From assembly GCA_036362985.1 (NCBI GenBank), contig JAYGXS010000004.1:4752882-4816881 (forward strand): 64,000 nt of DNA, given 5' to 3'. Made by a program: the position numbers and the translations under genes. How positions within the stretch are numbered: the stretch's first letter is position 1; every line of letters starts with the position of its first letter. The stretch is from Ligula intestinalis (taxonomy: Eukaryota > Platyhelminthes > Cestoda > Diphyllobothriidea > Diphyllobothriidae). This document shows positions 22,093-32,150 of this stretch, in pieces. Under the pieces are notes generated by a model. The model was given only the letters and a program-made list of their open reading frames with translations. It was not told where the DNA came from and ran no database searches.

Positions 22093-24195
22093 AAATGGCT
22101 TAATCACTGAGACTATCAACGATGGCAAACGCCAACGCTGGCATGAACTAGTTTCAGATTGTAATTTCAGCGGCAACTTAGCTGCCACTTGGAAGCTTTT
22201 ACGCAACCTGACCAAACCCCGGGCTGATACATCTAACCAGTCTATTAGCTTCGGGGACAGCAAGTTCATTTCCAACAACGGTAAGGTCGCCACGAAGATG
22301 AACAAGCTGTTCTCGCCCCGCTCGGCGCCCAGTCCCAAAAACCAGCGCCCCCTTTTTCGTCTCCTCCATAAAGCCCCGCCCCCAGACATTTCCTGTTCGG
22401 CTGATGCCATCCTCACCGCCGTCAAGAAAATGAAAGCTTCGAAAGCCTTAGGACCAGATGGTCCGGCGCCTATCCATGTGCGCCACATCGGCCCGAAGGT
22501 GGCTGCCTACCTTGCCGCCCTCTTCAACCTTTCACTGGGAACTTCAATCATCCCTGATTGCTGGCGCCAGTCGATCATTATCCCCCTGGTCAAAGCGGGT
22601 AAGGACCCCTGCCTAGCGACCTCTTATCGTTCAATTGCCCTCCTCAATCCATTGGCGAAGATCCTGGAAAGGCTCGTCCACCCAATTCTGACGACTGTGG
22701 CGGAACTATCTTGCCACCAACATGGTTTCCGATCGGGTCGTGGGACTACAACAGCGCTTTTCAAGCTCAGAGACGCTATCCTCGGGGGCTTCAATCAACA
22801 GAAACCTGCTTCGCGGACTGTGGCAGTCTCAATTGACCTGTCACGAGCCTTTTACTGCGTCCGCTACGATCAGCTCCTGCAGAACTTATTCTCACTGAAC
22901 GTCCCCACTGGCCTGGTCCGATGGTTGGCGGCTTACATCCGTGGCCGTCACGATCGTGTCCTTTTCCGGGGCGCTCTCTCTCTAAGCGGCGTAAGCAGAC
23001 CTGTAGCGTCCCTCAAGGCTCTGTGCTCAGCCCGACGCTCTTTAATATCTACGTGCGAGAGCTCCCACTCCCCCGGGCACCTGTGCAAGTGGTATCCTAT
23101 GCGGATGATGTTACGTTCTTTTGCCGGCACCATGGCATCGATCAGGCTGCACAGCTCCTCACGGAGTTCATGCCTGTTGTCGAAAACTTCCTCACCCAGC
23201 GCAGAATGACGATCTCGGCAGCCAAGTCGTCCGCAACTGTTTTTACGCTTGATCCGAAGGAGTTTAATCGTCACCCGGTCATCATCGTCAATGGGGCGTC
23301 CTTACCGCTCGTCCGCAAGCCCAAACTCCTTGGTGCGCGTTTTGATCCGCTTTTCACGTTCGCAGACCATGCCAGGGAGACCGCAAGCAAAGTAAGCCGC
23401 TGCACCAAGGTCCTCAAGGCTCTAGCAGGCACATCCTGGGGCTGCGTAAAAGAGACTTTGTCGACTGCTTTCAAGGCGCTGGCCAAGCCGCACCTCACTT
23501 ATGTGACGTCAATCTGGTCTCTTACGATGAGCTCTTCCAGCCTCCGCCGCCTCCATTCAGCACAGACCGCTGCCCTCCGCACGATCACGGGTTGCTATAA
23601 AATGTCGCCTATAGATCATCTTCATGCGGAGGCTTCTTTTCTTCCGGTCGCCCATCACAACACTCTGCTTAGACAGCAGTTCTGGTGGACTTGTTCGCAT
23701 CCCGGCCATCCCAATCATCACTGTTGCAGCGCTCCCGAGCCCTGCCGCAACATCCGGCCGTCTATTCGAGCACTCCACAAGGAAGCTGTTGCCTCGTCTC
23801 TCGCGGATCTAGCTGTTGATAGCTCTGCCATCAAGACAGATTTGCAGCGTCTCCACCAGAGAGGAGAAACGAAGTTACCGTCCCCCGGTCCTTTTGGATG
23901 GCTATCCACCTCCGATTGCGGCCTCGGAAGGACATCTTCCGAGGGTCACTCGCTGTACCCTGGCGCAGCTACGCAGTGGCTACTGCAGGCTCCTTCGCCA
24001 GTATCAACACTGGCTCGACCCATCCATACCCGACTGCGGCGTCTCGCCGCATGACTGCCGTCATCTGTTCACCTGCAGTTCTCGGCCAGGCACCCACCTC
24101 ACTCCCGCGGACCTGTGGCTCAAACCGGTCGAGGACGCGGCTTTTCTCCGTCTCCCAACTACTCCCAGTTTGGATTCCGGCGGAGATTCCTGATC
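22040..24195 (+). pseudogene. LINE reverse transcriptase and C-terminal domain, frame-shifted
   Basis: The reading frame changes near 22040, 22985 and 23870. Motifs in order are KMKASKALGPDG, IIIPLVKAGKDP, YRSIALLNPLAKILERL, HQHGFRSGRGTTTALF, VAVSIDLSRAF (catalytic Asp kept; the usual final D is Y), CSVPQGSVLSPTLFNIYV, VVSYADDVTFFC (catalytic YADD intact), and a long thumb/connection ending in ALRTITGCYKMSP and LHAEASFLPV. In the last frame come TLAQLRSGYCRLLRQYQH and CGVSPHDCRHLFTC, typical of the C-terminal Cys/His block of jockey-like ORF2 proteins, then DLWLKPVEDAAFL. It is an inactive copy. Confidence 0.9.
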
Positions 24196-27187
24196 CAACT
24201 ATAGGCTACGACACACACACCTCTTCTGCCTCTCGTCTGCAACTCAACCACGAATCGCTCATCAGGCTGTCCTGGTCACTTTTAAAGCAGGCCGTCGATT
24301 CGAACGTGATGTGGTTATGCAAGCTTGTGAGCGCTTCCGCAGTCCTGACACTGCATTTTTTCGCATATTAATGGATGCGTGACCCAATGATAACGAGAGC
24401 TCCTCGTCTGCCATTTTGTCGCTCAAAAATTACATCCTATCGTCCTTAAGAGTACACTGCCTATCTTTCTAACCCAAAGTCATAATCGAAAATTCCTCCC
24501 AGGCCGCAGATTTGATGTCCTGACTGTCACCTCTGATCCGTGCATTTACCACTAATTTGTCTGCCAGCCGGATAATGCTTAAAGCTTTGAAATCGTACAA
24601 GCATACTGTAGAAGTTTAAGTTGTCTCGAGCACCTTAAAAAAGTTCTGAAGGAACTATCCATTAAAACAATCGCAATTGTTTCACAAACCAGACTCAAAG
24701 GTCCACCAGTCCATTACACATCTTATCTTTGCAAGTGAGTAAAAATTGTTCGGGTAATCCCGTTGTGAAAAAAACAACGATCCTCAAACCCGCGATAGTA
24801 AACGCAAAGCGTTGATTTGAGCCCCAGAGTAAGTACAGCCTCGTTCTCAGTTGAACTGTTTGTTACAAGAATACTCTTCATAGTATGCAAAAATATGCGA
24901 AGCACACATAGTTTTTTTTAAATTTATCTAGGTTATTTTCTTCTCTAATTAAACTTGCGGCCAAAGTTCTTTTTTATTCTATCCTCGGTGTTACCTTGAC
25001 TAAGGTGCATATTGTCGTGCGGATGGGGCTTATACTGTGACACAAAACGTAGCGAAGAAAAGAGTCTATTGATGAACACAAATATTGGAAGCATGAGAAA
25101 CGATCTCGAACATTTTGACAGTCAATCACGTCAACTTCCTTTCCATTAAAACTTAGTCAGACGCTCACTCAAATTCAAACAGTTTTCTCTAACTGATGTT
25201 GACTTTTCCTGACTTTGGCTGTTTTACTAATTAGAATTCGCAGGTAATGTGTTTCATAAAAGCTGTCCTGATAGTGGAAGTTTTACAATCACATTACTCA
25301 AAACCCGACCAGTAGCCTAGCATCGCCGGAGTACGGTGGTGTGTAAATTTGAAATGTTTGCTCCTTTCTTTAACACTAATCACACCTGACCCGATTATCG
25401 GCTGGGGCACCGGGCGGACGTCCCAATTACCAGATCTGATGAGCTTGCCCACAAGATAATTTTACCAGCTAAATATGTTTTTACTTACCAATCCTGAAAA
25501 TGAGTTTAAAGTAGGTAGGTAGGCATTTAACTGAATTTATAACTTACCACAATAACAGCCCAGGTACTAGCTTAGTTAACTAAAAGACTGGAAGTGCCAC
25601 CTGAATTTTTGTTTTACCTTCTACTCATAGTTTTGACCAGGATTCACGAGTTTTTAGCGTACAGTTAACGTTTTCCAATGCTCCAATACCTGGTAACAAT
25701 ACTTTAAGTATATTCCAGGAAGAAAAGGCCCAGGCGGTTGAGGGAAGGTAGAGTGCAGGAGAGGCTATGCAAGCGAGCTGACACTGATAATCTTATTCAC
25801 ACACAACGTAACGTTCTATTCTAACCTTCTAGATGATGCAAATTGTTTTTTACACGCATCGAAAGAGCTAGAGATTATTCGACTTTCATAATGCTCTGCG
25901 AAGTGCTCCTCGAATCTGCTTTTCCTACTAATCCAAACGATCAGCTTTATGGGGCACACGAAGTAAATGGTCGCTTAACATTTGCAGAGGTGAGAGTCTT
26001 GAGCTGGAAATTCGACAGCTTAATTTTGTTAATCGAAACTGTTTTTGTTTAACGCTGACGCTGCGGCCGGCTTTCCATTTTCAAAGTGTTGACTGTCAAT
26101 TTTGAGCAGCGATTTGAATTACCGGCTAGTCTTTTCGGATTTTGGCTATTCGGTCTTTTCCCCGAAATATGCAACCTATTTTTTTCCTGGTACGAAGTTT
26201 AAGCAGGCAAACATTGCAGATTTTATTGGAAAGAAGACATAACCTGACTGCTTATCAGGTGCTGCATTTGCTGGGTAACATTAATAACGAATGAGTACAG
26301 AACTAACTGTATGCAACTACGTAGGGGGAGGAAAACTTTTGAGTAAAAATATGGGGAGAAATGTGTAGATGTAAAAGCTGAATGTTACCAAGGTAAAATT
26401 AGGCTAACCACCGGCTACAAGTGTTAACATAGGTCATATTTCCATCAGCAGCTTCTAGGTTTACACATGTCTCTCGTTCTTTTTTGACTTCAAAGTTTTT
26501 CTTCGCCTTTCCTTCACATAACTTGTTTTCAATGTCTCACTCTAGTGATTAGCCTACTTGGCAATATACCATGGACTTGCCGGATTTGCATCAATTTTTC
26601 AGTACGGATTTAAATGTTTGTATTATCACATTCCTCATTATTGCTTTGCGACGACAGGAAGTCACTGATGAGCACTCGATCAAAATGTAAAGTTCAATAA
26701 TTAGGCAATATCTGCATGCGTAAAATCCGATCATTTTCTCTCGGTCGCTGCCTCGGTTGTCGTAGAGATGTTGACGCTGTTTGACAGCCACCGCTGGTGT
26801 AGTGCTTCGTCACTTCGGTGAACGGTGTTGGTAATATTGCATCCTCTCTCAGTAAGTTTGTCACGAGACTATACTTGCTCGTAATTTTCGTCCTGTTTAC
26901 CTATATATGTGCAATCCTAATAATTGCAACATATTCTGGATACAACCACTGAGTATTGTGCTTTAGGCAATCTGCCCCTAGATGACATCAAATCTCGGTG
27001 AATTATCGCCTGGGGTCGATGGGTTATGCTTACTCCGCTTGTTGTTAAAGCTGAGAGCATGCTTCGAATACTCCTTTTAGTTCCGAAATGACCTTACTTT
27101 CGACATTTAAGCTTTGACTATCTAAGGCCAAGGCACCTATAAATAGGAAAGACTGACGCTTGAAACATGATATTCACATTCCAACTT

Positions 27188-27255
27188 TGTCAGCATACAT
27201 CTAGATCCTTCTGCTGCCTGCAAAGCCCTGCGGCGTTATGTGCATCAGGACCAAA
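27188..27255 (+). repeat. Coding-like repeat fragment shared with 7063-7130
   Basis: This is the second copy of the fragment at 7063. The matching frame reads HLDPSAACKALRRYV. It continues DQNKAL..., while the other copy reads STRKD. A degraded PLE-terminus-like sequence (GAAACGTTAAG preceded by GGCCCAGCTCTCC on the minus strand) lies at about 27378-27412. Confidence 0.5.
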
Positions 27256-28184
27256 ACAAGGCTCTTTTCCAGGCATCCTGATAAAATTTGTCTTTTTCCA
27301 ACACAATAGCTAGATTATGTTCTGGGCTGGAAATCTGGGTACATGCTGTTGCTAACCGTAGCAGCTTTTGTTTTATCTTAACGTTTCGGAGAGCTGGGCC
27401 GCAAAGCCATTGTCAAAATGTCAAATGTCGCTACTAGTCAGAGATTTAAATGTCTGGCTGAACTCGGCAGCCTTGGGCTGATCGAGTTCCTTTCTCTTTT
27501 GTTGCCTCGGGCCTCATGTGAATATTGGTCGGTGGTGTTGAGCTTCGTAACCACGGCGAAGGGTGCTGGTAAACTTCCTTCCTCTTCGTGCGAGTTCGTG
27601 GCAGGGCCGTCTCTGCTAACATAGCTTTTATTCTGCGTGACCTTGTCCTGGTTTTTATTCCAGCAATGGCGTAGGACTTTGTAGGCTGCGGGAAGGTCTA
27701 GATGCGAGATGATAGAGTTGGCATCCGACGAAAAACGGCGACAGCGGCCGTAAAGCTATGCAAACATAAATGCCAGTGCCGAGGCAGCAAACAAGATAAA
27801 AGAATCGATCAGCCCCAGCCTGACACGTTCAACCAGACATTTAAGTCGCTTATCGGTAGTGACATTCGACACCTTATTAATGGAGAGATGTCCAAGCTCT
27901 TTAAAACGTCAGCACGAAACAAAAAAATGTTCCGGTGAGCAGCATTCAGTTCAAACACCGTTGTACGCAATTTTAAATCTAAATCTGCTGAAAGATGCTC
28001 CGCAACTCTGTCATATTTCCTAAAAATCAACGGTCATTAGAACGTTAACTCAGGGAATAGAATAAAAATTACAGATGTTTAGTGCTAGATGTAAAACTAT
28101 ATAACCTGGAAGGCAGACCTTCCAAGAAATGTGATTTCAAGGAAAGGCCTCCTTTGTGAAAATGAGTAAATATATTCAGCAAAT

Positions 28185-28215
28185 GTTCGACACTGGATCC
28201 CGAGATCATCGTCAG
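28185..28215 (-). ncRNA. Degenerate hammerhead-like core, left arm
   Basis: On the minus strand CTGACGA, T, then a GATC..GGATC-type stem region, then GAAC in place of GAAA. It corresponds base for base to the core in the right arm at 29058-29088. About 205 nt downstream of the GIY-YIG frame. Probably inactive. Confidence 0.4.
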
Positions 28216-28307
28216 ACTCGACCAAAATGTGCGAAGAACATTTAACATATCTAAGTGCTGATACAGTTAGTCATCTGGTGTTGGCGTTAGCTGGTAGTTG
28301 TAATAAG

Positions 28308-28357
28308 CATCATTGCGACTGCTGTCGTGGTGGACATGATCAGCAGTCGCAATGATG
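28308..28357. repeat. Perfect 16-bp inverted repeat (hairpin)
   Basis: CATCATTGCGACTGCT at 28308-28323 and its exact complement AGCAGTCGCAATGATG at 28342-28357 are separated by 18 nt. It lies between the GIY-YIG remnant and the left arm, in what would be the 3' untranslated part of the PLE RNA. Function unknown. Confidence 0.75.
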
Positions 28358-28417
28358 TAATGGTTAATTGGCAACTGTAATTTGAGTCAGTCCAGGGTCA
28401 GTCCAGGTCATCTGGTG

Positions 28418-28971
28418 TGGACGCTGATTGCGGTTCATTTTGGCCCACATTTGTTGGCTTTAGCCTCTTCTGCCTTTGTTTGAGGTATTTGTACACTCCA
28501 GCCCACTTGGTGCGCCTGTTGATGCATGAATCATTGGAGTGCATTGGCTCAAGAAATTCTCGGCCTTTTTTGGAAAGGCAAATTCCAATGAAGCGTGTTT
28601 TGTCCCATGTAAAGGTGTGTCCTGCGTCACTTAGGACAACTGATCACGTCCCTTCACTGCCAAATGGTGCTCGTGGAGATGGATCTTCCCGTTTGGCCAC
28701 AATATACTGTGTCACAAGCTTCACATGGGATTTTGAAGATGGCTTCTTTTTTATCGAGGTTGCCAACACTATCTTTGGGGTGTACTAGCTGAGTACATGA
28801 AGTAGTCGTCAGTTTCTGCACCACATTTATTTGGTGTTTCTGCAAGTGTCTTTCAACGAGTTCAGGCACGTTCCTTATATAAGGAAGGACTCGCCATGTG
28901 TTTGCTTTGGGCGCCTGAGTGAAACTATCTGTTTGCTTTTTATGTCCACCACGATGTGATGGAAATGGCAA
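28418..28971 (-). pseudogene. Penelope-like element remnant: linker and GIY-YIG endonuclease
   Basis: The minus-strand frame begins in the linker before the nuclease: VLPYIRNVPELVERHLQKH, then LVHPKDSVGNLDKKEAIFKI, PCEACDTVYCGQTGRSIST (the CxxC and YxGxTGR signature of PLE GIY-YIG domains). After an indel near 28655 the next frame continues SVVLSDAGHTFTWDKTRFIG, KKGREFLEPMHSNDSCINR and TKWAGVYKYLKQ, the usual tail. A frame shift and internal stops make it inactive. The reverse transcriptase is missing entirely. Known role of the family: target-site cleavage during retrotransposition. Confidence 0.85.
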
Positions 28972-29057
28972 GTCCTAATTAACGCCCACACCCGATGACT
29001 ATATAGCTGTATCAGCGCTTTGAAATGCTAAGTGTTATAAGCACATTTTTTTCAAAT

Positions 29058-29088
29058 CTGATGACGACCTGGTGATCAGGTGTCGACA
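29058..29088 (+). ncRNA. Hammerhead-like core, right arm
   Basis: CTGATGA (29058-29064), C, then GACCTG-gtgat-CAGGT helix, TGTC and GACA in place of GAAA. The stem II helix is good and the core otherwise conserved; the GAAA change would be expected to abolish cleavage. Confidence 0.45.
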
Positions 29089-29139
29089 ATTTACTAAAAA
29101 AGTTTACTCATTTTCCCAAAGAACGCCTTTCGTTGAAAT

Positions 29140-29879
29140 TATATAAGCTGCAGAGAGTCTGGATGGTACCAATGCAGCTAAAAATTGCATAGTTTCTGAA
29201 AATAGCACTGAACGTGCAAAATTAGCCGGAGTGTTTAAAATTTTATGCATATGACCAATCTTACGACAGGAAATTTGAACATATAGCAATCGTTCGGCCA
29301 CCAAGATGTCGGTAGGAAGAGCATGAGAAAATGCCTTCGTGCTTGTTACCCTTTTGTGAACGCCAGCGCACACACCACAATTGGATCCCTGGCGCCGACC
29401 TATCCACAACCTGCCTCTTTTCCCAAAGTCGTCCCTACCAACCGGTACTCGAAGATAAAAGTAATCTTTTTGATTTAATTTTGGCAATTATTCCATCTTC
29501 AATTGTGGTTATCTCAATTGCACGTAAAAAAGATCTAAAAGATAGGTGATAAATCAAAAAACCGGAAGCATTGAGTGGACAACGGTCTAATGCGCACCCA
29601 CTTCTTCCTTAAATTCTGCACATCGAGAGAAATGCCCAAACGTTACATGGATAATTTGGTTCTGAACTTTCAATCGGGCCGATATGCACTTAAAAAGAAT
29701 GGTATACATTCGGCGGAGTAGGAATTCTATGAAATCGAAAGTCTGGTAAGTGATAACTCCAACGCGGGCAAGCAAGCGGTAATTGCATTAAAAAGAGCCA
29801 TCCGCTAGAAAGCCGGGGAGGTGAATTAAAATCAGTGTTGAGAAGAAGCAGATGTCATCGATGAGACAATAATCTTATT
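29140..29879. other. Spacer between two PLE-type elements, nothing recognised
   Basis: There is a 127-codon minus-strand open frame (29104-29487) with no family motif that I recognise and with an overlapping plus-strand frame. I see no support for a gene. Confidence 0.35.
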
Positions 29880-29884
29880 CGCTT

Positions 29885-29918
29885 GACGTTTCGAAATCCT
29901 TCGCGGATCCATCATCAG
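29885..29918 (-). ncRNA. Hammerhead-like ribozyme core, left arm
   Basis: On the minus strand CTGATGA, T, then GG-ATCC-gcgaa-GGAT-TTC (four Watson-Crick pairs extended by G-U pairs), GAAA and CGTC. All invariant core positions are present. CGTC after GAAA could hold the cleavage triplet with an extremely short stem III, as in minimal hammerheads that act as dimers. Confidence 0.6.
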
Positions 29919-31279
29919 AGACAATAGCATAAGCGGCTAATTCATAAACATGCAGTTGCAGTATTTATGGTATATATTCGTTACGCTGCTCCATACCTAT
30001 GACAAGTACCATCACTTTCAGTTCATTGAAGTTGGGTGCTTGATTATTCGTGAATTGCTCAATGGCGGCGTGCGGGTAATGACCTCCTGAACTTTCATTC
30101 CTCGAACTGGACTTGGGCGTGATGATCACTTGGCCATCTGACTTCCTGGCGTTGGCACTAGATGATACCTTCGCCTGTGCGATTTCGAATTTGGTCAGAG
30201 AAATTCTCCACTCGTAATTTTGAACTTCTTAACTGCAGATGAAAGTACGCATTTGCCAATTCATAGGCACAGCCAAGCAGTCATCGACATATTTGTTGGC
30301 ATCAATTAATTCGGCATTTTGCCAAATGCCCTGCCCTTCCCTCACGATTATTTCAAACGGTCATTTTCAATATGGATCTGGAAAGCTCCAGGGTCTATGC
30401 GCTATAGTGTACTGCCATGCCCCTAAGAATCTTTTTTTTCAGCTGGCATTACATTCCTAAATACGGAAGATATTTGGCCTTTCCTTCGCCCTAGGTTCGC
30501 CGTAACCATAACTGAGCATTTTTAGCAGGTCGCAATGGCCGCCACGTCAGCCCAAAGAGGAGTTTGAAGAGAATAATACTGTGGACTAACCCCTGTCAGC
30601 GAATTTTGTGACCGAGCCATCTAAGGCGACGAATTTTTCTTGCAAGCAGACAGTCCGATGGCTGATGGATCTCGACATCTGAGACAAGGTTTGCAAGCCG
30701 AGGCCGCAATAGTCTTTGGGAAGCGCTAATTATCGCTCAGCTCTTTTGGTATCAGGTCAAGGAGACTTAGAAGACGTGGAACAAGGCTTTTAACTGTAGC
30801 TACATACACTTGGGTCTATGCTTTCTGCTGAGCATAGCTATAATTTCGGAGTAAACTGATGTTGTTTCATGTAAATTGTATGCGGTGGATTTTTCTATTA
30901 TGATATTGGCCGCCAAGAGACACAAACCGTTTACACAACCCAATTTAATATATAAATTAAACGGGACGGTGAGGTGCAGGACTTTGTCGGATAATTTTTT
31001 ACCACATTGCGCTCAAACGCTTATTGGTGAGAGAGAATGGCACTCTTGGTTCAAAATTGTCAGTTGTAGGACGTCAGATGGTCCAGCAATCATCGCGCCC
31101 AAGTCCAACATGGGTGAGGGCAATTCAGCAGGTCACGACCCGCACACCAACTATCAGAAAATTAGAGCATAGGCGACCAACTATTCTCGAGACGTGGAAG
31201 TTGTTAGTTGTCATAAATATGCAGTAGCAAAATGGCTATATCCCATAAATATTGCAACCGCCTGTTTCTGCTATTGTCT

Positions 31280-31314
31280 CTGATGATCTATCCGCTAACG
31301 GATTTCGAAAGGTC
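31280..31314 (+). ncRNA. Hammerhead-like ribozyme core, right arm
   Basis: CTGATGA (31280-31286), T, CT-ATCC-gctaac-GGAT-TTC stem, GAAA (31307-31310), GGTC. It is the counterpart of 29885-29918 in the other arm; the loop differs while the ATCC/GGAT pairing is kept. Confidence 0.6.
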
Positions 31315-31641
31315 AGGCGGAGAAAATTCTTATCCCAGCAATCATCTCCGCTTTTTCTCAATAACTTCCTGGGACTTTTTCACTTATATTACAATCAGCG
31401 TGTTGCTGAAGGGGAACCATGTTTTAGGAGCACCGTATTTATTGCGCTTGTTTTACTCCTATCCATGGATGTCTATGGAGATGGTTGTTTACGCTAAGGA
31501 ATGTTTTGGTTCCAAAATTACACATTCCTTCTCTCACCTACTTCTTGGAACGCACCTGTTATGTGTGTAAAATGGCATCATATAATTACCCAATTGAAAA
31601 CCTGCTTTGCAGTAATTATCATTAAATTTACATCTGCTTAC

Positions 31642-32150
31642 GTTGATGTGAGCCGATAGGTGTCATCATTATCCTCCGCGGTTAGAATGCACTCAAAGTA
31701 TTCCACTTTCTCCCGATCCAGGTGAGCCACCGTAGTCACCTTTCCAGAGGTTTCGTCCACCGCAAATGCTGTGACCTCGGGGCCTTCAGTGGCCTCCTGG
31801 ACCAATGCCGATGGATGGCCCTCAGTCCTCACTGGAAGCCCGTGCAGCTTAAAGGGTTTGCACTGCTTCAGTCGAATCATCTGATAACTATTATTTTCCG
31901 CGTTTGGCGCTGAGGGCTGATCGCGATCCAGGGTGCTGAGTTGCATGAAGGCGGTGTCGTGGGGAAGGTTCTCGGGCAGTTGGATCACGACCAGAGCCTG
32001 CGGCCAGGAGTGATTACGTTGCAGCCGCCCGATGATGATATGTGGTGGAAGAAACTCGGGTGGATGATCATTGACATTGCGAATGAGGACTCTCACCGTA
32101 CAGGAGCCCTTCAGCGTAACGTTGTCCACACCTGTATTCGTGGCTATCAC
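31642..32150 (-). CDS. Protocadherin-like receptor, exon 2 (end of repeat 5, repeat 6)
   Basis: The acceptor is TTTTTGTTGTCTTCATCAG, ending at 32151; the first codon is GTG (Val697), phase 0 with exon 1, so that repeat 5 continues NLT|VIATNTG...TVRVLIRNVNDHPPEF. Repeat 6 (about residues 730-883) has the adhesive-fold landmarks IQLPENLPHDTAFMQLSTLD, VTAFAVDETSGKVTTVAHLD and REKVEYFECILTAEDNDD. It is longer than the usual 105-110 residues because of an insertion around KQCKPFKLHGLPVRTEGHPS. The donor CAAC|GTAAGC at 31641 leaves two bases, completed to Thr by exon 3. Length 509 bp. Both junctions restore textbook cadherin motifs, which is the main evidence that the exons belong together. Confidence 0.93.

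Larger units (their letters stand above)
20636..24400 (+). mobile_element. Decayed non-LTR retrotransposon (LINE; APE endonuclease plus reverse transcriptase)
   Basis: The block is GC-rich, unlike its AT-rich surroundings, and carries in order an N-terminal open frame, a PHD-like finger, an AP-type endonuclease, a reverse transcriptase with YADD, and a C-terminal Cys/His block. The layout resembles jockey/CR1-like LINEs of flatworms; the clade is not assigned. At least four frame shifts and two in-frame stops break the coding region, so it cannot move by itself. It lies in the protocadherin intron on the opposite strand to the gene. The 3' end is set loosely after the last coding frame (stop near 24193); no clear poly-A or simple-repeat tail or target duplication was identified. 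Confidence 0.9.
28134..29139 (-). mobile_element. Truncated Penelope-like element with inverted terminal arms
   Basis: A 106-bp left arm (28134-28239) is the inverse, at roughly 70% identity, of the right arm (29034-29139); the most obvious shared block is TTTACTCATTTTC(A/C)CAAAG. The interior carries a minus-strand GIY-YIG remnant (28418-28971). Both arms hold degenerate hammerhead-like cores pointing outward. PLEs are known for flanking repeats in direct or inverted orientation, which fits. No reverse transcriptase remains. The element sits in intron 2 on the same strand as the host gene. Confidence 0.75.
29880..31320. mobile_element. PLE-type foldback element with hammerhead-like termini
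   Basis: The left arm (about 29880-29985, read on the minus strand) and right arm (about 31223-31320, plus strand) share CCATAAATA(C/T)TGCAAC, GCTATTGTCTCTGATGAT, a stem and GGATTTCGAAA then (C/G)GTC, so they are inverted copies. The roughly 1.2 kb interior has no recognised ORF. It is interpreted as a non-autonomous PLE derivative because its termini have the same motif as the arms around the GIY-YIG remnant at 28.1-29.1 kb. Confidence 0.65.
13150..31641 (-). other. Intron 2 of the protocadherin-like gene (about 18.5 kb)
   Basis: The donor AAC|GTAAGC at 31641 and the acceptor CTACAG at 13150 bound this intron. It carries the SINE-like and tandem repeats at 15.4-19.2 kb, a foldback element with a nested MITE, the large LINE, and two PLE-derived inverted-arm elements. 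Stretches without an entry (13150-15374, 15689-17875, 19233-19757, 24401-27187, 27256-28133) show no gene. A GC-richer block at 16360-16780 contains a small CCACCAC/GTGGTG hairpin and is probably an unassigned old repeat. Confidence 0.8.

Noticed and set aside
29104..29487. 127-codon minus-strand frame between two PLE-type elements
   Set aside because: Overlaps the arm of the PLE element and an opposite-strand frame; no recognisable motif.
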